Below are positions 1 through 11,657 of a stretch of 64,000 bases of DNA, piece after piece. The notes under the pieces were generated by a model. The model was given only the letters and a program-made list of their open reading frames with translations. It was not told the origin of the DNA and ran no database searches. Where the stretch lies: positions 62,001-126,000 of the forward strand of contig PYSS01000011.1 of the NCBI GenBank assembly GCA_003049465.1, in the 5' to 3' direction. Every line of letters begins with the position of its first letter. Positions within the stretch are counted from its first letter, which is position 1. Made by a program: the position numbers and the translations under genes. The DNA is from Magnaporthiopsis rhizophila (taxonomy: Eukaryota > Ascomycota > Sordariomycetes > Magnaporthales > Magnaporthaceae).

Positions 1-2007
1 GGCCGTAGCGCTGAGGTGTACTGAGTTTGTGGGGCAGGATTGTGGATTTAACGTGACAGGCATCGTCTTCACATGGCCTCAACACGACCACTTGACTGGC
101 CAAGTTCGGCTTTGCATGATTGTATGGGCGACATAACCGCGTGTGTATTTCGTGCAGTTACATCCCGAGCCCCGCGAGAATGCGCCAGGGTGGCCATCAC
201 TGAATGCTACCGAAGACACGCCGATCGGGTGCTGCTGAAGGCATCGCTCCGGGAAAATGGCGCAAAGAAACGAAGATGCGTCGGAAGGACGGCCCATCCC
301 GGCTTGAGGGAAATAAACACGATGTCCTCGGTTCTCGCGTAGTTGCTGGATTGTGTACCGGGTGCGTTCAGGCTGATCTGGCCGAATTCTTCTCGTCTTC
401 TTTCTTTTCTAGCGCGGCCCGATGATAAGAGCAAAGCCCTCCAGGAGAGATGGGCCATACATATGCTCCGGTTCGGACACGCCCCGTTTTCTCAGCTGTT
501 CAAATGCCTCCAGATAGCCAGCTTCTAAGATGCTCCCAGAGCCCACTGATCGGCAATGAGATTGGAGGGAGCCGTCGAGCCGACAGAATGCATATGAAAT
601 GTTCCCTTGAGACCATACACCAGCCTCTACGTGGTGCCGGTAGCAAGGGGAAGGAATGGCTGGATCTACTATGTAAAAGAGCCCGACACTCACCGCTCCT
701 CTGCTGTTGAATGGTTGGTAGCGGTTGGGCTGGCATATTTGGGACTGTGGACTCAATGGCTGCAAACTGGCTAGCAAAAGGCGAAATTACGTCACCTCAG
801 TTGGTTCCGAGCGTCCTTTATCGGAGTTGTGAAATATGAGCCCCGCTTCAACCGATCCACGATGTAGTCGGGGATCTCCATTGATCGTGACACGAAGGGC
901 AGAAGCACTGCGCCTGCCTGGTTGTGCCTCGTGCCGAGTTATTTGACCTATACCAAGCTAGTGACTGTAGATATTATCAGCATAAGTCTTCAGTTGATGC
1001 CAGTTCCGGAGCCATCGCCGTCTGGACGCCTTGGTGGGGCGGCTGGCATTAATGCCTCCTGGTTCCGTGCCGCTCCACAGCGAAGGGTGCCCGACATTGA
1101 AGCCGCAAGAGCCGCCATGGAAGGTTGGGTGTGGTCGGGCGCGCCACCCGGTAGTTCCCCTGCTCGGAGGTTCGCAGGGCTGCCTGCCTGTAAACACATC
1201 TCTAAACGTGCGTCAGCGAAGCACTCAGGTCTCCCTAACGAAGCGATATAACCCGAGAGACCCGCAAGTAAAGGATAACTTGGGCGGAGTTGGCGGTCCA
1301 GGACCATGGGAGCCACTTCGCGCGCGACACCCCTGCAACCCTGACCTCACGACTGCGTGTGCCTGCTGCAAGTGGTTGGTGCACTTCTCTTGGAGGCTGC
1401 CACGAGGAATCGATATCAACGAGCCGATCTCCCCCAGTGAGGTGATACTCCACGCCGCTCGCTTCCTGACATCGCCAGGCCTCAAAAGTCTCCAACGAGC
1501 CAGCCTTCTCTTCACTGAACCCAAAAAAGAGCTATCACGCCCGCTTCGCCTCCTCGTCCATGCTCACGGGCAACCGCTGATCGCAATCACTGCCGCCGCA
1601 GTTTTTGCCCGTCGGCACCGTCACACAGAAACGGCCGGTACCGCTCCACCTGCCCGTACCTTCCCTTCTTGATTCTTTCGTCTGGGCGGGCGATATTTTA
1701 TTCGCTGCTTCCAACCCCTCCGTCCGCAGCACCTGGTATTCTTCTCCTCTTTCTAGACTACTAAGATCTTCTGCCACCTAATTGGCACTGGTTTCACTTT
1801 AACCTCTTTTTATTCTGCATGCCTTAATCCGACTCTAGTTTCCCAAATAGGCTCGGCTTCTCCTCGTCGTTCGAGTCGGTCAAGCCAGCGCTGCCCCTCC
1901 AGGCGTGCAGCTAGAAGAGGAGCTCGGGCCTGGCGACCCCCACCCCCACCGAGACGAGTAAAACCTCACAGAGCCAAGCTATCCATTGCGGCATAGGCCT
2001 GGACACG
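1..2007. other. Intergenic region upstream of the trehalose phosphatase gene
   Basis: No open frame here looks like a protein. The longest, 1031-1672 on the plus strand, has no recognisable domain and an amino-acid mix typical of GC-rich noncoding DNA. The last 350 bases before the ATG at 2008 are pyrimidine-rich, as is common in leaders of filamentous fungal genes. This stretch probably holds the promoter and 5' leader of the downstream gene. Confidence 0.5.
1330..1898 (+). promoter_or_regulatory. Possible stress-response (STRE-like CCCCT) sites upstream of TPS2
   Basis: CCCCT pentamers occur at 1330-1334, 1715-1719 and 1894-1898, upstream of the ATG at 2008. CCCCT is the core of the yeast stress-response element bound by Msn2/4-type zinc-finger factors, and trehalose genes are classical targets in yeast. 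The motif is only five bases long and this DNA is GC-rich, so chance occurrence is likely. Function is inferred only. Confidence 0.2.
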
Positions 2008-5000
2008 ATGGCCCCATCGGCGATTAAGACAGACTTTGACGACGGCGAATCCCCGCTCCCGCCGGCTCTCGACGACTCCATCACGCAGGTCCCCGTGACC
2101 CCTGGCATCCACGGCTCTACCTACTTCGACACGGGCCGCGACGACGACAAGGACGACGACTACGACGAGCGTGGAGAACGCCGGGGCTACTTTGGGCCAC
2201 AGATGCGAGACATGGTCAGCTCGCCTGTTGGCCTCGGCCTGGGCGATGATGGCTTGGGCCCCCAGGCCGCCGACCCCGCGTCCGCGCCTGACCCCGAGAT
2301 CCGCAAAAGAATAGGAATGCCGAGGGCGGCCACCCGCAAGGAGTCGTTGACCAACATCCGTGCCCTCAACCCGGACCTGTCTCTGAGCGGCAACATCATC
2401 TCTGCCACCTTCAACATCCCCTATTCACTCGAGTATAGGAAAGGCGCCGACTGGGTAAGCTACTGTACACTCCCTCCCGTCTTGAGCCCCGAGTCCGGTG
2501 CTCCCTTGTCCCTTCTTGGCTACTGACCATCCATTATACGTCACCACCCAGGTTCTTAACCCGCGCCGAGGCCAGTCGGCCCTTTTCGATTCGCTCTCCC
2601 ACCTGTCCTCGGATAACACCCCTTGGAATCACACCGTGGTCGCTTGGACCGGCGAGATCGAGCCGCCCAAGGATCTGCCATCGCCTCCACAGACACCCCC
2701 GGCCACCACAGCAAACCTTCCCGCGCTCAATTCACTCTCTAAGCCCATCCCCGTCAATGGCGAGGCCCCTGCCCCGGCGCCTACACCTGCTGAGGGCTTG
2801 TGGATCCCCCGCGAGGACCAACAGCGCCTCGAGAGCCAGTTGTCGCACGACCCGAGGATCAAGACGGTCGCCGTTTGGCTCTGCGACGGCAACGAGGTTA
2901 CTGAGGATGGCATCACGCTCAAGGATCAGCCGCGGTGGAGGCGTTTCGCCGAGCATGAGCTGTACAACCTCTTCCACTATAAACAGCACGAGCCCAACGA
3001 CGGCCGCAAGGAGCGTGTGCAATGGGCCGACTACTACCGCATGAACCAGAAGTTCGCCAACCGCATCATCGAGATCTACAAGCCCGGCGACATTGTCATC
3101 ATTCACGACTACTATCTGATGCTGGTTCCCAGCATGCTGCGCCAGCGCGCTCCACACATATACATCACCTTCTTCCTCCACTCGCCCTTCCCCTCGAGCG
3201 AGTTCTTTCGCTGCCTGCCACGCCGCAAGGAGGTGCTAGAGGGAGTGCTTGGCTCCAACCTGATCGGCTTCCAGAGCTACAGCTACTCGCGCCACTTCAG
3301 CAGTTGCTGCACTCGCGTGCTGGGCTACTCCTCCGACGCCAAGGGCGTCAACGCCTACGGGGCGCGCGTCGAAGTGGGCGTTTTCCCCATCGGGATCGAC
3401 GCCCTCAAGGTCGAGAGCCTAGCCTGGAGCGATTCGGTCAACCGCCTAAACACGGATCTACGCGAGAGGATTACACAGGGCCGGAAGCTGATCGTCGGCC
3501 GAGACCGCCTCGATTCGGTGCGAGGTGTCGCCCAGAAGCTCCGCGCGTTCGAGCGCTTCCTTGAAAACTACCCCGAGTGGCGTGACAAGGTTGTGCTGAT
3601 CCAGGTGACGAGCCCGACCAGCATCGAGGGGGAGCAGGAGGACAACAAGATCAGCACGCTTGTCAACGAGCTGGTCATGAGGATCAACGGCATGTACGGA
3701 AGTCTAGGCTTTGAGCCCGTGCGCCACTTCTCCTCGTACATCAGCCAGGACGAGTACTTTGCCCTCCTTCGCGCCGCCGACATCGGCCTCATCACCAGTG
3801 TCCGAGATGGCATGAACACCACCTCGATGGAGTATGTCATCTGCCAGCGCGACACTCACGGGCCCCTTATCCTGTCTGAGTTCTCGGGAACTGCCGGTAG
3901 CCTACGCGATGCCATCCACATCAACCCCTGGGACTTCACTAGCGTCGCCGACGAGATCAACCGTGCCCTGACTATGGACAAGGAGCAGCGCAAGAAGATG
4001 CAGACGGAGCTCTACAGGCATGTCACCAACAAGACAGTGCAGGAGTGGATCACGGGGCTCATCACCCAGCTCGTCCATGTCCTCGGGTCAGGACAGAACA
4101 CCATCACAACCCCACTCCTGGACCGCGCAGACCTCTTGCGGACTTACCGCGCTGCCGGCAAGCGTCTGTTCATGTTCGATTACGACGGTACCCTAACCCC
4201 CATCGTGCGTGAGCCGAGCGCCGCAGTTCCCACCGAGCGCCTGCTCCAGACCCTCAAGGCTCTCACGGCCGACGACAGAAATGTGGTATGGATCATCAGC
4301 GGCAGGGACCAGGACTTCCTCTCTGCTCACTTGGGTCACATCGCCGGTCTGGGTTTCAGTGCCGAGCATGGCAGCTTTATGAAGCATCCCGGCAGCGACG
4401 AGTGGGAGAACCTGGCCGACAAATTTGACATGGGCTGGCAAGAGGAGGTTATGGCCTGCTTCCAGAAGTACACGGAGCAGTGCGAAGGTGAGTTTCTGCT
4501 GCTCGTATCACTAGACCCGCTGGCTAACTGGTTGTCTTCTTTCACACACTCAGGCACCTTTATCGAGCGAAAGCGCTGCGCCCTGACGTGGCACTATCGT
4601 CTCGCAGACCAGGAGCAAGGCCCAAAGATGGCCCGTGACTGCCACAAGGAGCTCGAGGCCACTGTAGCGAGAAAGTGGGACGTCGAGGTGATGCCAGGCA
4701 AGGCGAACCTGGAGGTGCGACCGACGTTCATCAACAAGGGCCAGATAGCTAAGCGCCTGGTTCTCGAGTACAACGCCAGCCTCGTAGCTGACGGCCGAGA
4801 CAAACTTGGCTTTGTACTTTGCATGGGTGACGACTTTACCGACGAGGACATGTTCCGCTCTCTGAACACCCTTTCGGTGCCTGCCGACGGCGCTACCGAG
4901 CCCGAACTCAAGACGAAGCACGTGTTCAGCACCACCGTCGGACCCAGCACTAAGGTCACGCTGGCGCGCTGGCACCTGCTCGAGCCCGAAGACGTGGTGG

Positions 5001-5152
5001 AATGCGCGGCCCTTTTGGCTGGCGATACCGACACAGCCTCCCTGTCCGCGGCGGGTGACGGCGTTGTCGAGACCGTGAAGCCTCTCGGCATCAGCGAGAA
5101 CAACCTGGCTGCACTTAGTGAGGTTGAGGGAAGGGTTCCTGATGTCCTATAG
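2008..5152 (+). CDS. tps2: Trehalose-6-phosphate phosphatase (Tps2/OrlA type), GT20 plus HAD phosphatase domains
   Basis: This cytosolic enzyme dephosphorylates trehalose-6-phosphate to trehalose. It normally works in a complex with the Tps1 synthase. Three exons are read: 2008-2454, 2552-4487 and 4554-5152. The introns are 2455-2551 (97 nt, phase 0) and 4488-4553 (66 nt, in frame and without a stop, so it can be mistaken for coding). The product is about 993 residues. The GT20-like part covers roughly residues 120-650 and begins with the GNIISATF...YRKGADW pattern typical of Tps2. The HAD phosphatase part carries FDYDGTLTP with nucleophile Asp about 692, and GDDFTDEDMF at about 886-895. Both catalytic motifs are intact, which argues for active phosphatase rather than the Tsl1/Tps3 regulatory subunits. 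The N-terminal 120 residues are acidic and probably disordered. Confidence 0.93.
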
Positions 5153-5824
5153 CGCGGGCACCCTGGCAGCAAATGGGCGTTTGTAGCTGGCTTGGGTCCT
5201 TTCGGGCTCGTTACAAACAGCATTCTTTAGGCTATTATCTCTAACAGGGTAATGGGTAAAGGCAGATCAGTTCATATAGATTTGCAGCCTCACAATTATC
5301 GACATCGTACATATGTATCTCTTGCGCTGCTTCGTTTGATGCCTTTCCCATAGTCGTGAGTGGCGCGTTGTGTTGCCCAGTTTTATGTATAAACCTTCAC
5401 TAGGCTTGAGATGACGGCAAGACAAGGTCTTTCACCAAGACCAGGAAAGCAAGGAATGACAGCCAGCAGGGTAATATTCCCCCAAACGAATAGAAACCAT
5501 GCCCCGATGAATATGCAGTCAGCACCTGGATATGACAGGGCCCCGTATGTTTTGGCCTTGCCCCGCTGTCTATCGAGCGAACAGCCCCAGCCGCCAAGAC
5601 ACAGACGACACCATAGAGCCACGACTGTGTCTATATAATTTTGTTTGATGCTCAATGACAGTTATGAGCAGCCACCTCTGAACAGTCCTCACGAATAGTC
5701 TTGCCGCCGATCTTAAAGTCTATGCCGGAATCCTCTAGCGTCAAGACAAACACAGCGAGCGAAACTCATAGATAATCCTCCCGAATATCCACTCCACTAC
5801 CAACACGAGCAGATACTAGGCATA

Positions 5825-5861
<37 letters not shown>

Positions 5862-6443
5862 CCATGACAGCTTTGCGCCGTCAAGCTCCTCGACAGCCGG
5901 GCGGCCGCTTTTCCGGGCCGGGTCACCGGGGAATACGGGCATGGGCGCAGACGCGGCCACCGTGATCCTGGTGGCCCATCGAGCATTGCAGCCCGTGCCT
6001 GGCCGTGGAGAGGCGTTCAAGCTGGCCTTTTCACCTAACGACGAGCGAATCTTGGGACTGGCAGAGTCAAGACGGTATCGCTTGCGCAGTTCTTACGACC
6101 AAAAAGCACCCAAGTCACTGTTTGCGTGGCGGTTTGGAACAACCTATCTAGCTAGCTGCCTAATGTGGCTACCGTGGCTTACGAGCCCGCAGTCCAGCAG
6201 TCAATGTTGTCGTGGCAACGCATAGTGTAGGAGGATAAGCAGTTAAATACGGGACCTCTAAGTATCCTTTAAGCCTGCCTGTCCGCGCCACCACTTACAT
6301 GGAAGCCACTTTCAACAAAATGTCCACAAAGAAATCTATTAAGGCGATATATCTACCCGCTCAGTCCTTCGCACCAAACACCAGGTAGCCATAGCGTGAC
6401 TGTCCAGGCTACCTCAATCGTGCTCTGAACTCGTACTTCTACT
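5153..6443. other. Intergenic, 3' flanks of TPS2 and of the SDR gene
   Basis: The two flanking genes converge here. Apart from the (AC)n microsatellite I see no gene. Open frames at 5766-6020 and 5941-6225 are short, lack domains and partly read through the microsatellite. Confidence 0.5.
5826..5859. repeat. (AC)17 dinucleotide microsatellite
   Basis: An uninterrupted run of 17 AC units lies in the convergent spacer. Perfect dinucleotide tracts of this length are usually length-polymorphic between strains. Confidence 0.97.
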
Positions 6444-7634
6444 TTACAGCAGCCCCTCAAAGGCCTTGGCCGAGTCGAGCACCATCTTCTCGTAGCCGAT
6501 GAACGGCTGCCCCGTCGCCTTAACGGCCTTGCTTGAGTCGTAGATGGACGTCGACGGGTACGAGTAGTCGGGCTTGTACCCCTCGCCGGGGTTGCCGGCT
6601 TCGATGATGTCCCGCCTCTCCGGATAGGCCCTGCGCAGCACGTCGACGGCGGCCTGGGGCGTGCCGAACGAGCCCGAGACGAGGTAGCGCTGCCCGTCGG
6701 CCTCGCCGGCTCGGTCGATGCCGAAGACGACCATGCGCGCCACGTCGCGCACGTCGGCGAACCCGCCGCCGGGGAACACGGTCGACATCTTGCGGCCGGC
6801 CAGGAGCTGGTACACCCACGACACGGTGCCGCCGATCTGGTCGCTGGAGGTGGGCATGACGAGCGGGGGACCCGCGACGAAGCTGGAAAGAAGTGTGTCA
6901 GCAGAGGGCCGCTGTGTCCTTTGAGGGGGGGAGAAGAGGGGCTCACTTACACGGGGTTTATAGCGGTCATGGTGAAGCCGGGCTTCGTCTCATCCCTGAA
7001 CTTCCAAAACGCCCTCTCGGCCGCGACCTTGCTGGCCGCGTAGATGTGGAGGCCCGGCGCGTCTTTGCCCTTCGAGGCGACGAGATCCTCGGACACGGTG
7101 TTCCAGTCGTCCTCTGTGAAGACGTAGCCGTCGCTCTTGGGCCCGAAAATAGAGGCGATCGAGGACATCAGCACAAAGCTCTTGATCGAGGGCTCCTTGG
7201 CCGAGCTCTCGAGCACGCGCGTCGTCCCCCCCACGGCCGTCTTGAGGACCGGGGCTGGGTCGTCGAAGCTGAGTGAGACGGGGGTTGCGAGGTGAGCGAC
7301 TGCGGTGACGCCTTGTTTGTCGTTACGGCCGGCAACTCTGTTAGACAACAACAAGAAAAAGATGGAGCAAGATTGCCCTGGTGAGTGACGCCACGGGGAC
7401 GAAAGTCGGCTTTACCTTGACAGCTTCGTCGAACGCGCCGGGCGCGGTGATGTCGGGAACCTCGACGACCTCGAGACGGGCGCCGTATTTCGCCAGGGCC
7501 GCGACGACCTGGGCTGCGCTTGAGGACTTGCGGACAGAACCGCGGACCGAGTAGCCTGCGGCCAGGAGGGCGGCCGCGGTCTGGGCGGCGATGTAGCCGT
7601 TAAGGCCAGTGAGGAGAACCAGACCCTTCGTCAT
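6444..7634 (-). CDS. NAD(P)-dependent extended SDR reductase (Gre2/dihydroflavonol-4-reductase-like), possibly splice-defective
   Basis: It belongs to the family that reduces aldehydes or ketones with NADPH (methylglyoxal reductase Gre2, cinnamyl/flavonol reductases); the substrate cannot be told. The N-terminal cofactor motif LLTGLNGYIAAQ and the catalytic YAASK (Tyr-x-x-x-Lys) are present. Exons are 7634-7416, about 7312-6951 and 6882-6444. Intron 2 (6950-6883) is canonical and joins AINP to VFVAGPP. Intron 1 starts with GTAAAG at 7415, but joining EAVK to GVTAVAHLATP in frame needs the exon to start at 7312, where the intron would end in AA. The nearest AG ends one base later and shifts the frame. 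If the reading frame is kept, the product is 339 residues, normal for the family. It is therefore either a functional gene with a sequence error or non-canonical splice, or a recently broken gene. Confidence 0.75.
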
Positions 7635-8165
7635 GTTGGCTGTGGTATTTCGCGGTGGTTATACGAGCTGCTGATGTTTGAAGGACCCGATCACGGTGTT
7701 AATAGCAGGATGCTCTGGGATTCAGGTTGATGCTATGAATATTGACTGTCTGTATCTTATGGGCTTTCCGTTCACTTAAATATCCCCCCAGCACGCAGAT
7801 TCCAATGGCATCCACGGAGAGATCGTATCTCGCCCATTACGATATCCTGAGCGAGTTCACTCCTGCTGACTGCCATTGTGTTAATGTTTTCTCAGCCAAT
7901 TTTCGCGCTAAGTGCTTCTGACATATTCGTTGTCGTTTGCAGATTTCCTGGCCTGCGCAAGCTGTTGAGTAATCAGCTATTCGGCCAATGCCATATCTGT
8001 GGGCCGAGGCTCAGGCCCAGCAAGGCGAAGGCATCGAGGGTGAATAATACACCTCTGCCCAATCGGCCTGGTTCAGCGATACGGCTGGTATTTGCTCTAA
8101 ACCACCTACAGCCTAGGCGCGATAATCAAAAATGTGCCAGAGATGGATGCACCGGCCACGCGTCA
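7635..8165. other. Intergenic, promoter side of the SDR gene
   Basis: This holds the 5' flank of the reductase gene and the 3' flank of the next minus-strand gene. No supported gene; the plus-strand frame 7878-8204 has no domain features. Confidence 0.45.
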
Positions 8166-8947
8166 TTACCAATCCAGGCCCTGCCTGATCCTCGCAAACT
8201 CTAGCCTGGGTAGAGTGGCATGCTTCACCTCTCTCCAGCGACGCCACATTCTCATTACAAATCCCACCAGTAGCAACTCCTCCCGGCTCACTGGGAAATA
8301 CTGTTCGATGGACTGAGCATCCGCCTCAGAGACAATGACCAGCTGCTCGTAGCAGACGCCATCGGAGACGCCATCCGCACCGAGCAGCACGATCACGCGC
8401 TCGCGGGAGGCGCCGCGGCCCGACAGCAGCTGCAGCATGTTGGCCTCGCTCTCGCCGTGCCGCTCCATCTCCCACCAGCCCTCGAGGCAGAGCTTCATCT
8501 CGCGCGCCGCGACGACGATGTTGCGCAGCGCCCGGATGTCCTCCACCTGAATACCGTGGATGCCCGGGAAGAACATGAGCGGGTGCGCGACGGCCAGCAC
8601 GATGCTCGAGAGGAAGAAGACCTCCGTGTGCGGGTTTATTAGCAGTCTGTGCAGCGGTTTTGGGAACTTGAGCATGTGGGCGCGGCGGCTGTCTTCGAGG
8701 GGAAGAAGGGTCATGACTATATGGTCTGCTATCTGCTTGGACGTCTGGTTGACGAGCCGTAGGCTATGAATGGGGTCGCCATGCTGCAGGGTTCGCGATT
8801 TTGGCATACTAGGCGCAACTCGGGGTCTCCACGCTGGGGGTAGTCTGTGGCTTCTAGGGAAACAAGGCGCGGCCGGGACAGGAAGTTGCTGGTGAGATGG
8901 GTGTAAATCGCTACGAGGAGCTCGAATGGGAGCCCAGGTCCTTCCAT
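8166..8947 (-). CDS. Hypothetical protein with an F-box/2EXR-like N-terminus
   Basis: Not recognised by family. Translation from the ATG at 8947 begins MEGPGLPFELLVAIYTHL, which resembles the LPxELxxxIxxHL opening of fungal F-box or 2EXR-type proteins. The frame then changes. A 65-nt intron with GTATGC at 8809 and CAG ending at 8745 restores it, joining DPELRL to TSKQIADHIV. The predicted product is about 238 residues, with a hydrophobic mid-segment around FFLSSIVLAVAHPLMFF and a basic C-terminus. Without that intron the two frames would be unconnected. It could be a small F-box-like adaptor or a decayed copy of one. The gene model is uncertain. Confidence 0.45.
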
Positions 8948-9583
8948 GGTTTGACACTTGCACTGTCTAGAGACCAGAAGCCAAAATAATGGCTTGAGAG
9001 GTTGTCCTTGTCGATCCTGAACAGTATCCAGGTATCTGGACCGTCCAGGGTTTATTAAATACAAGAGAAACTATTAGGAAGAGACAGATGACTGCGTTGG
9101 TGCCTTCCAAGGGCGAGGTTGCGCATCTCATGTCTTTGTGAGTGACGATTGATCAGTTACGGCGGTACAGTCAGGCCACAAACAACACGCCTCCTGGCTC
9201 CTTGATTGCCAGCAGCTGTCAACGCTGGGCTCCATACGGTAGTTAGCTAACCGAGGTCTGCTGGGATATCGTAATCCAGCCAATTGTGACGTACAGGTTC
9301 CTACGGCAAGGTTAGGTCAAACTGTAGCTCTTCAAACATCCTTTCGGAGATCCTTTAAATCAGCCATGGTTAGTTTCTTCTTGACAGTCAGTAGCTTAAT
9401 ATGTATTAGGTCAGGTTTTATTTGATAAGCCGTAATGGAGCCCGTGGATGACCTCAGCTACACCAAACTGATTGTATAACAACTGGCTCACCAAGCCAGC
9501 ATGCTCAAGCCAGGGATAGGGAGGAACGGATATAGGAAAGCATTTATCCACGTAAAAGTCGGCGAGTAGACCCTGACAACGTA
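8948..9583. other. Intergenic
   Basis: Moderately AT-richer spacer between two minus-strand genes; no coding signal, RNA gene or repeat was seen. Confidence 0.45.
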
Positions 9584-10780
9584 TCAAAGTGTCCTGGCCT
9601 CACCCAATACCCTCAGCGGGGCGGGAGCCGGGAGATAAGCGGAATTGTACAGAAACAGAGAGGTGAAACCGGGGGTTTGAAGGAAAGGGTCATCGAAGAA
9701 GACTGGATCCAGTCGGGTTGAGAGGTACTGCCCAACAAACGGAAGACAAAGCCCGACTTCTTGCAGCAGCACCCAGCGAGGCTTCCGGTTCAGCAGCCCA
9801 ATGTGGCTCAGATTCTGCTTGTCCCCGGCCAGCGGCATGCACACATAAAGAAACGGCAGGCCGTCGTCGTCCAGCTGCCCGGTCATGTGGACCGGCCCGG
9901 CCGACTCGGGGAATGTGAGAGGCTCCGTGATGGCAACCCGCCCGATCGAAGAGACCAGGACGTGTATGACGGGCAGAGGTCCAAGCCTTGGCCGAGCCTC
10001 CTCCACGATGAAAGCAAAAAGCTCATCGAGGTCGTGGTTGTAGCCGAGGAAGGCAGGACCCAGAGGATCCTGGCGGTTGATGTTGTCAAAGTGCGCGTGC
10101 CAGGTCGTGCTCTGGTTGAAGACTACGAAGAAGTGCGGCGGCGGCTTCGCTTCGGTGGTCCGGTGCTTCTCAATCATGCTGCGGACAAAGGAGTGCACGT
10201 GCTGCGGGAACTTTTCGCCGCGCGCGTTGACCGAGTAGACGTTGTCCGAGATACGCTCCAGGCTGTTGCCGATGCGTGCGGCCTCCTCGGCCAGCCTCTT
10301 GATGTGCGCCACCGCGGCGGCGTTTGTGAGGAGGCTGCCGGCGCCGACCAGCTGGTTGACCACGCTGGGCTTGGCGAAACCCTTGAGGCCGTCCGAGATT
10401 TGGTGCAGCGCATCCGTCAGACTGCTCGTTCACGTTTGAATCGCTGACGTGGCGGCTAGGTGGGCTTGTCTCAAGAGCTCGATGGTCCCAACTTGCTCCA
10501 AGATGGCCATTCTCACCGCATCCGTGCCGTCTTTCTGCTGCTTTTGCAGCTGAGTGAGAATGCTCTCGACCACCTTCAACTCCCTGACCTCGGGTCGAAA
10601 GTGACCCCGAATGGCCATTGCAGCGTTTACAATATTAGATAGCGTGTTGGCGGCGTCAAGTGCTTTCTGCGTCTTCTCTTTGTCGAGGAGCCTTCGGAGA
10701 ATCTCGCGTAGAGTCTCGCGTACTATCGGGGGTGTAGAGTCTGGTATAACAACTGATATAGCATCTGGGCTAGCCTCCAT
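9584..10780 (-). CDS. Unrecognised protein; frame interrupted by TGA at 10432-10430
   Basis: I do not recognise this family. From the ATG at 10780 a helical, Lys/Glu/Leu-rich N-terminal part (starts MEASPDAISVV) runs to a TGA at 10432-10430. The same frame then stays open to 9584, giving a C-terminal half with alternating hydrophobic segments such as LGPLPVIHVLVSSIG. Both halves lie in one frame, so they almost certainly derive from one gene. A 69-nt GT-AG intron (GTGAAC at 10433, CCCAG ending at 10365) would remove the stop and give about 375 residues. Its GTGAAC donor is acceptable, but it would excise open frame that itself looks coding (ALHQISDGLKGFAKPS). The alternative is a real in-frame stop. 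No signal peptide or clear membrane anchor is visible. Confidence 0.5.
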
Positions 10781-11657
10781 GAGGAATTTGGGGATCGGGG
10801 TCCGAGTAGTCCTGATGAAATGCTTGCAGCAGTGCAGGTAGGCGAGCAAGAGCGGGTAAATAAAGGGGGACGAGAGTGAAGAAAGATTGGGATGAAAGAG
10901 AGGGTAGCCCGTCCCTAGGATGCGTCCTTGGTTAAGTATTTCCCCTCATCATCGGGAGGCGATTACTCAATTCCCATGTAAAAAATCGGCCTAGCACTAC
11001 ATGTTCCAAGCTCCAATCAGCCCAAGACACATATGTGCTGCATTGCGGGCTACCACTCCAGCTGCAAGGCAGAGAACAAGGCGTACGCGGGAGCCTACAG
11101 GCCGTAGGAGACGGCCCACAGCCCACCACGCAGTTTGGTGCCTCGCACGAAGCGAAACTGATGCAGACTGGGAAGCTTCAGTGCAGCTATCCGGCCTTGG
11201 CAGGCGCAGGCCTTTTGGGTGGATAGAGGGTTGGCGAGAGGTACGGTAGCCTGTGCGTAGACTGCTAGCCCATTGACCGCCAGCGCTCTTTCTCAAAAAT
11301 CAGACGTGACAGATGAAGGATTTCTTCGGAGCAGTGTAGGAGGAATCGCAAAGAGTCCATGAGGGAAGGTGAGAGTGTTGCTTAGCAGCCCGCCCGGGCC
11401 ACCCACGCAAGTAATAAGGTAAGAATGGCAGGGTATCTACTGGGTAGATGATATTGAAATCTGTGAATGAGAGGTATAAATGGGGGTGCCCTCCTTGCCA
11501 ATGCCACCAGCTAGGCCATGCCGTGATCCCGTCACGGCATGGGCGGGGGGACGAAGTATTAGAAAAAAAGAAAAGTTCGCAGCCTCATTACATCATCGAC
11601 ACCCAACGCTACCAGAGCGAAACTACATCCCCTAGCTTATACACTGCCGCACACCTT
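10781..11657. other. Intergenic
   Basis: Holds the promoter side of the preceding unrecognised gene and the 3' flank of the protoglobin gene. Short overlapping frames at 10997-11296 look like noise. No repeat or RNA gene seen. Confidence 0.45.

Noticed and set aside
1031..1672. Open frame of 213 codons on the plus strand upstream of TPS2
   Set aside because: No domain, Pro/Arg/Leu-rich composition as expected from GC-rich noncoding DNA, overlapped by frames on both strands.
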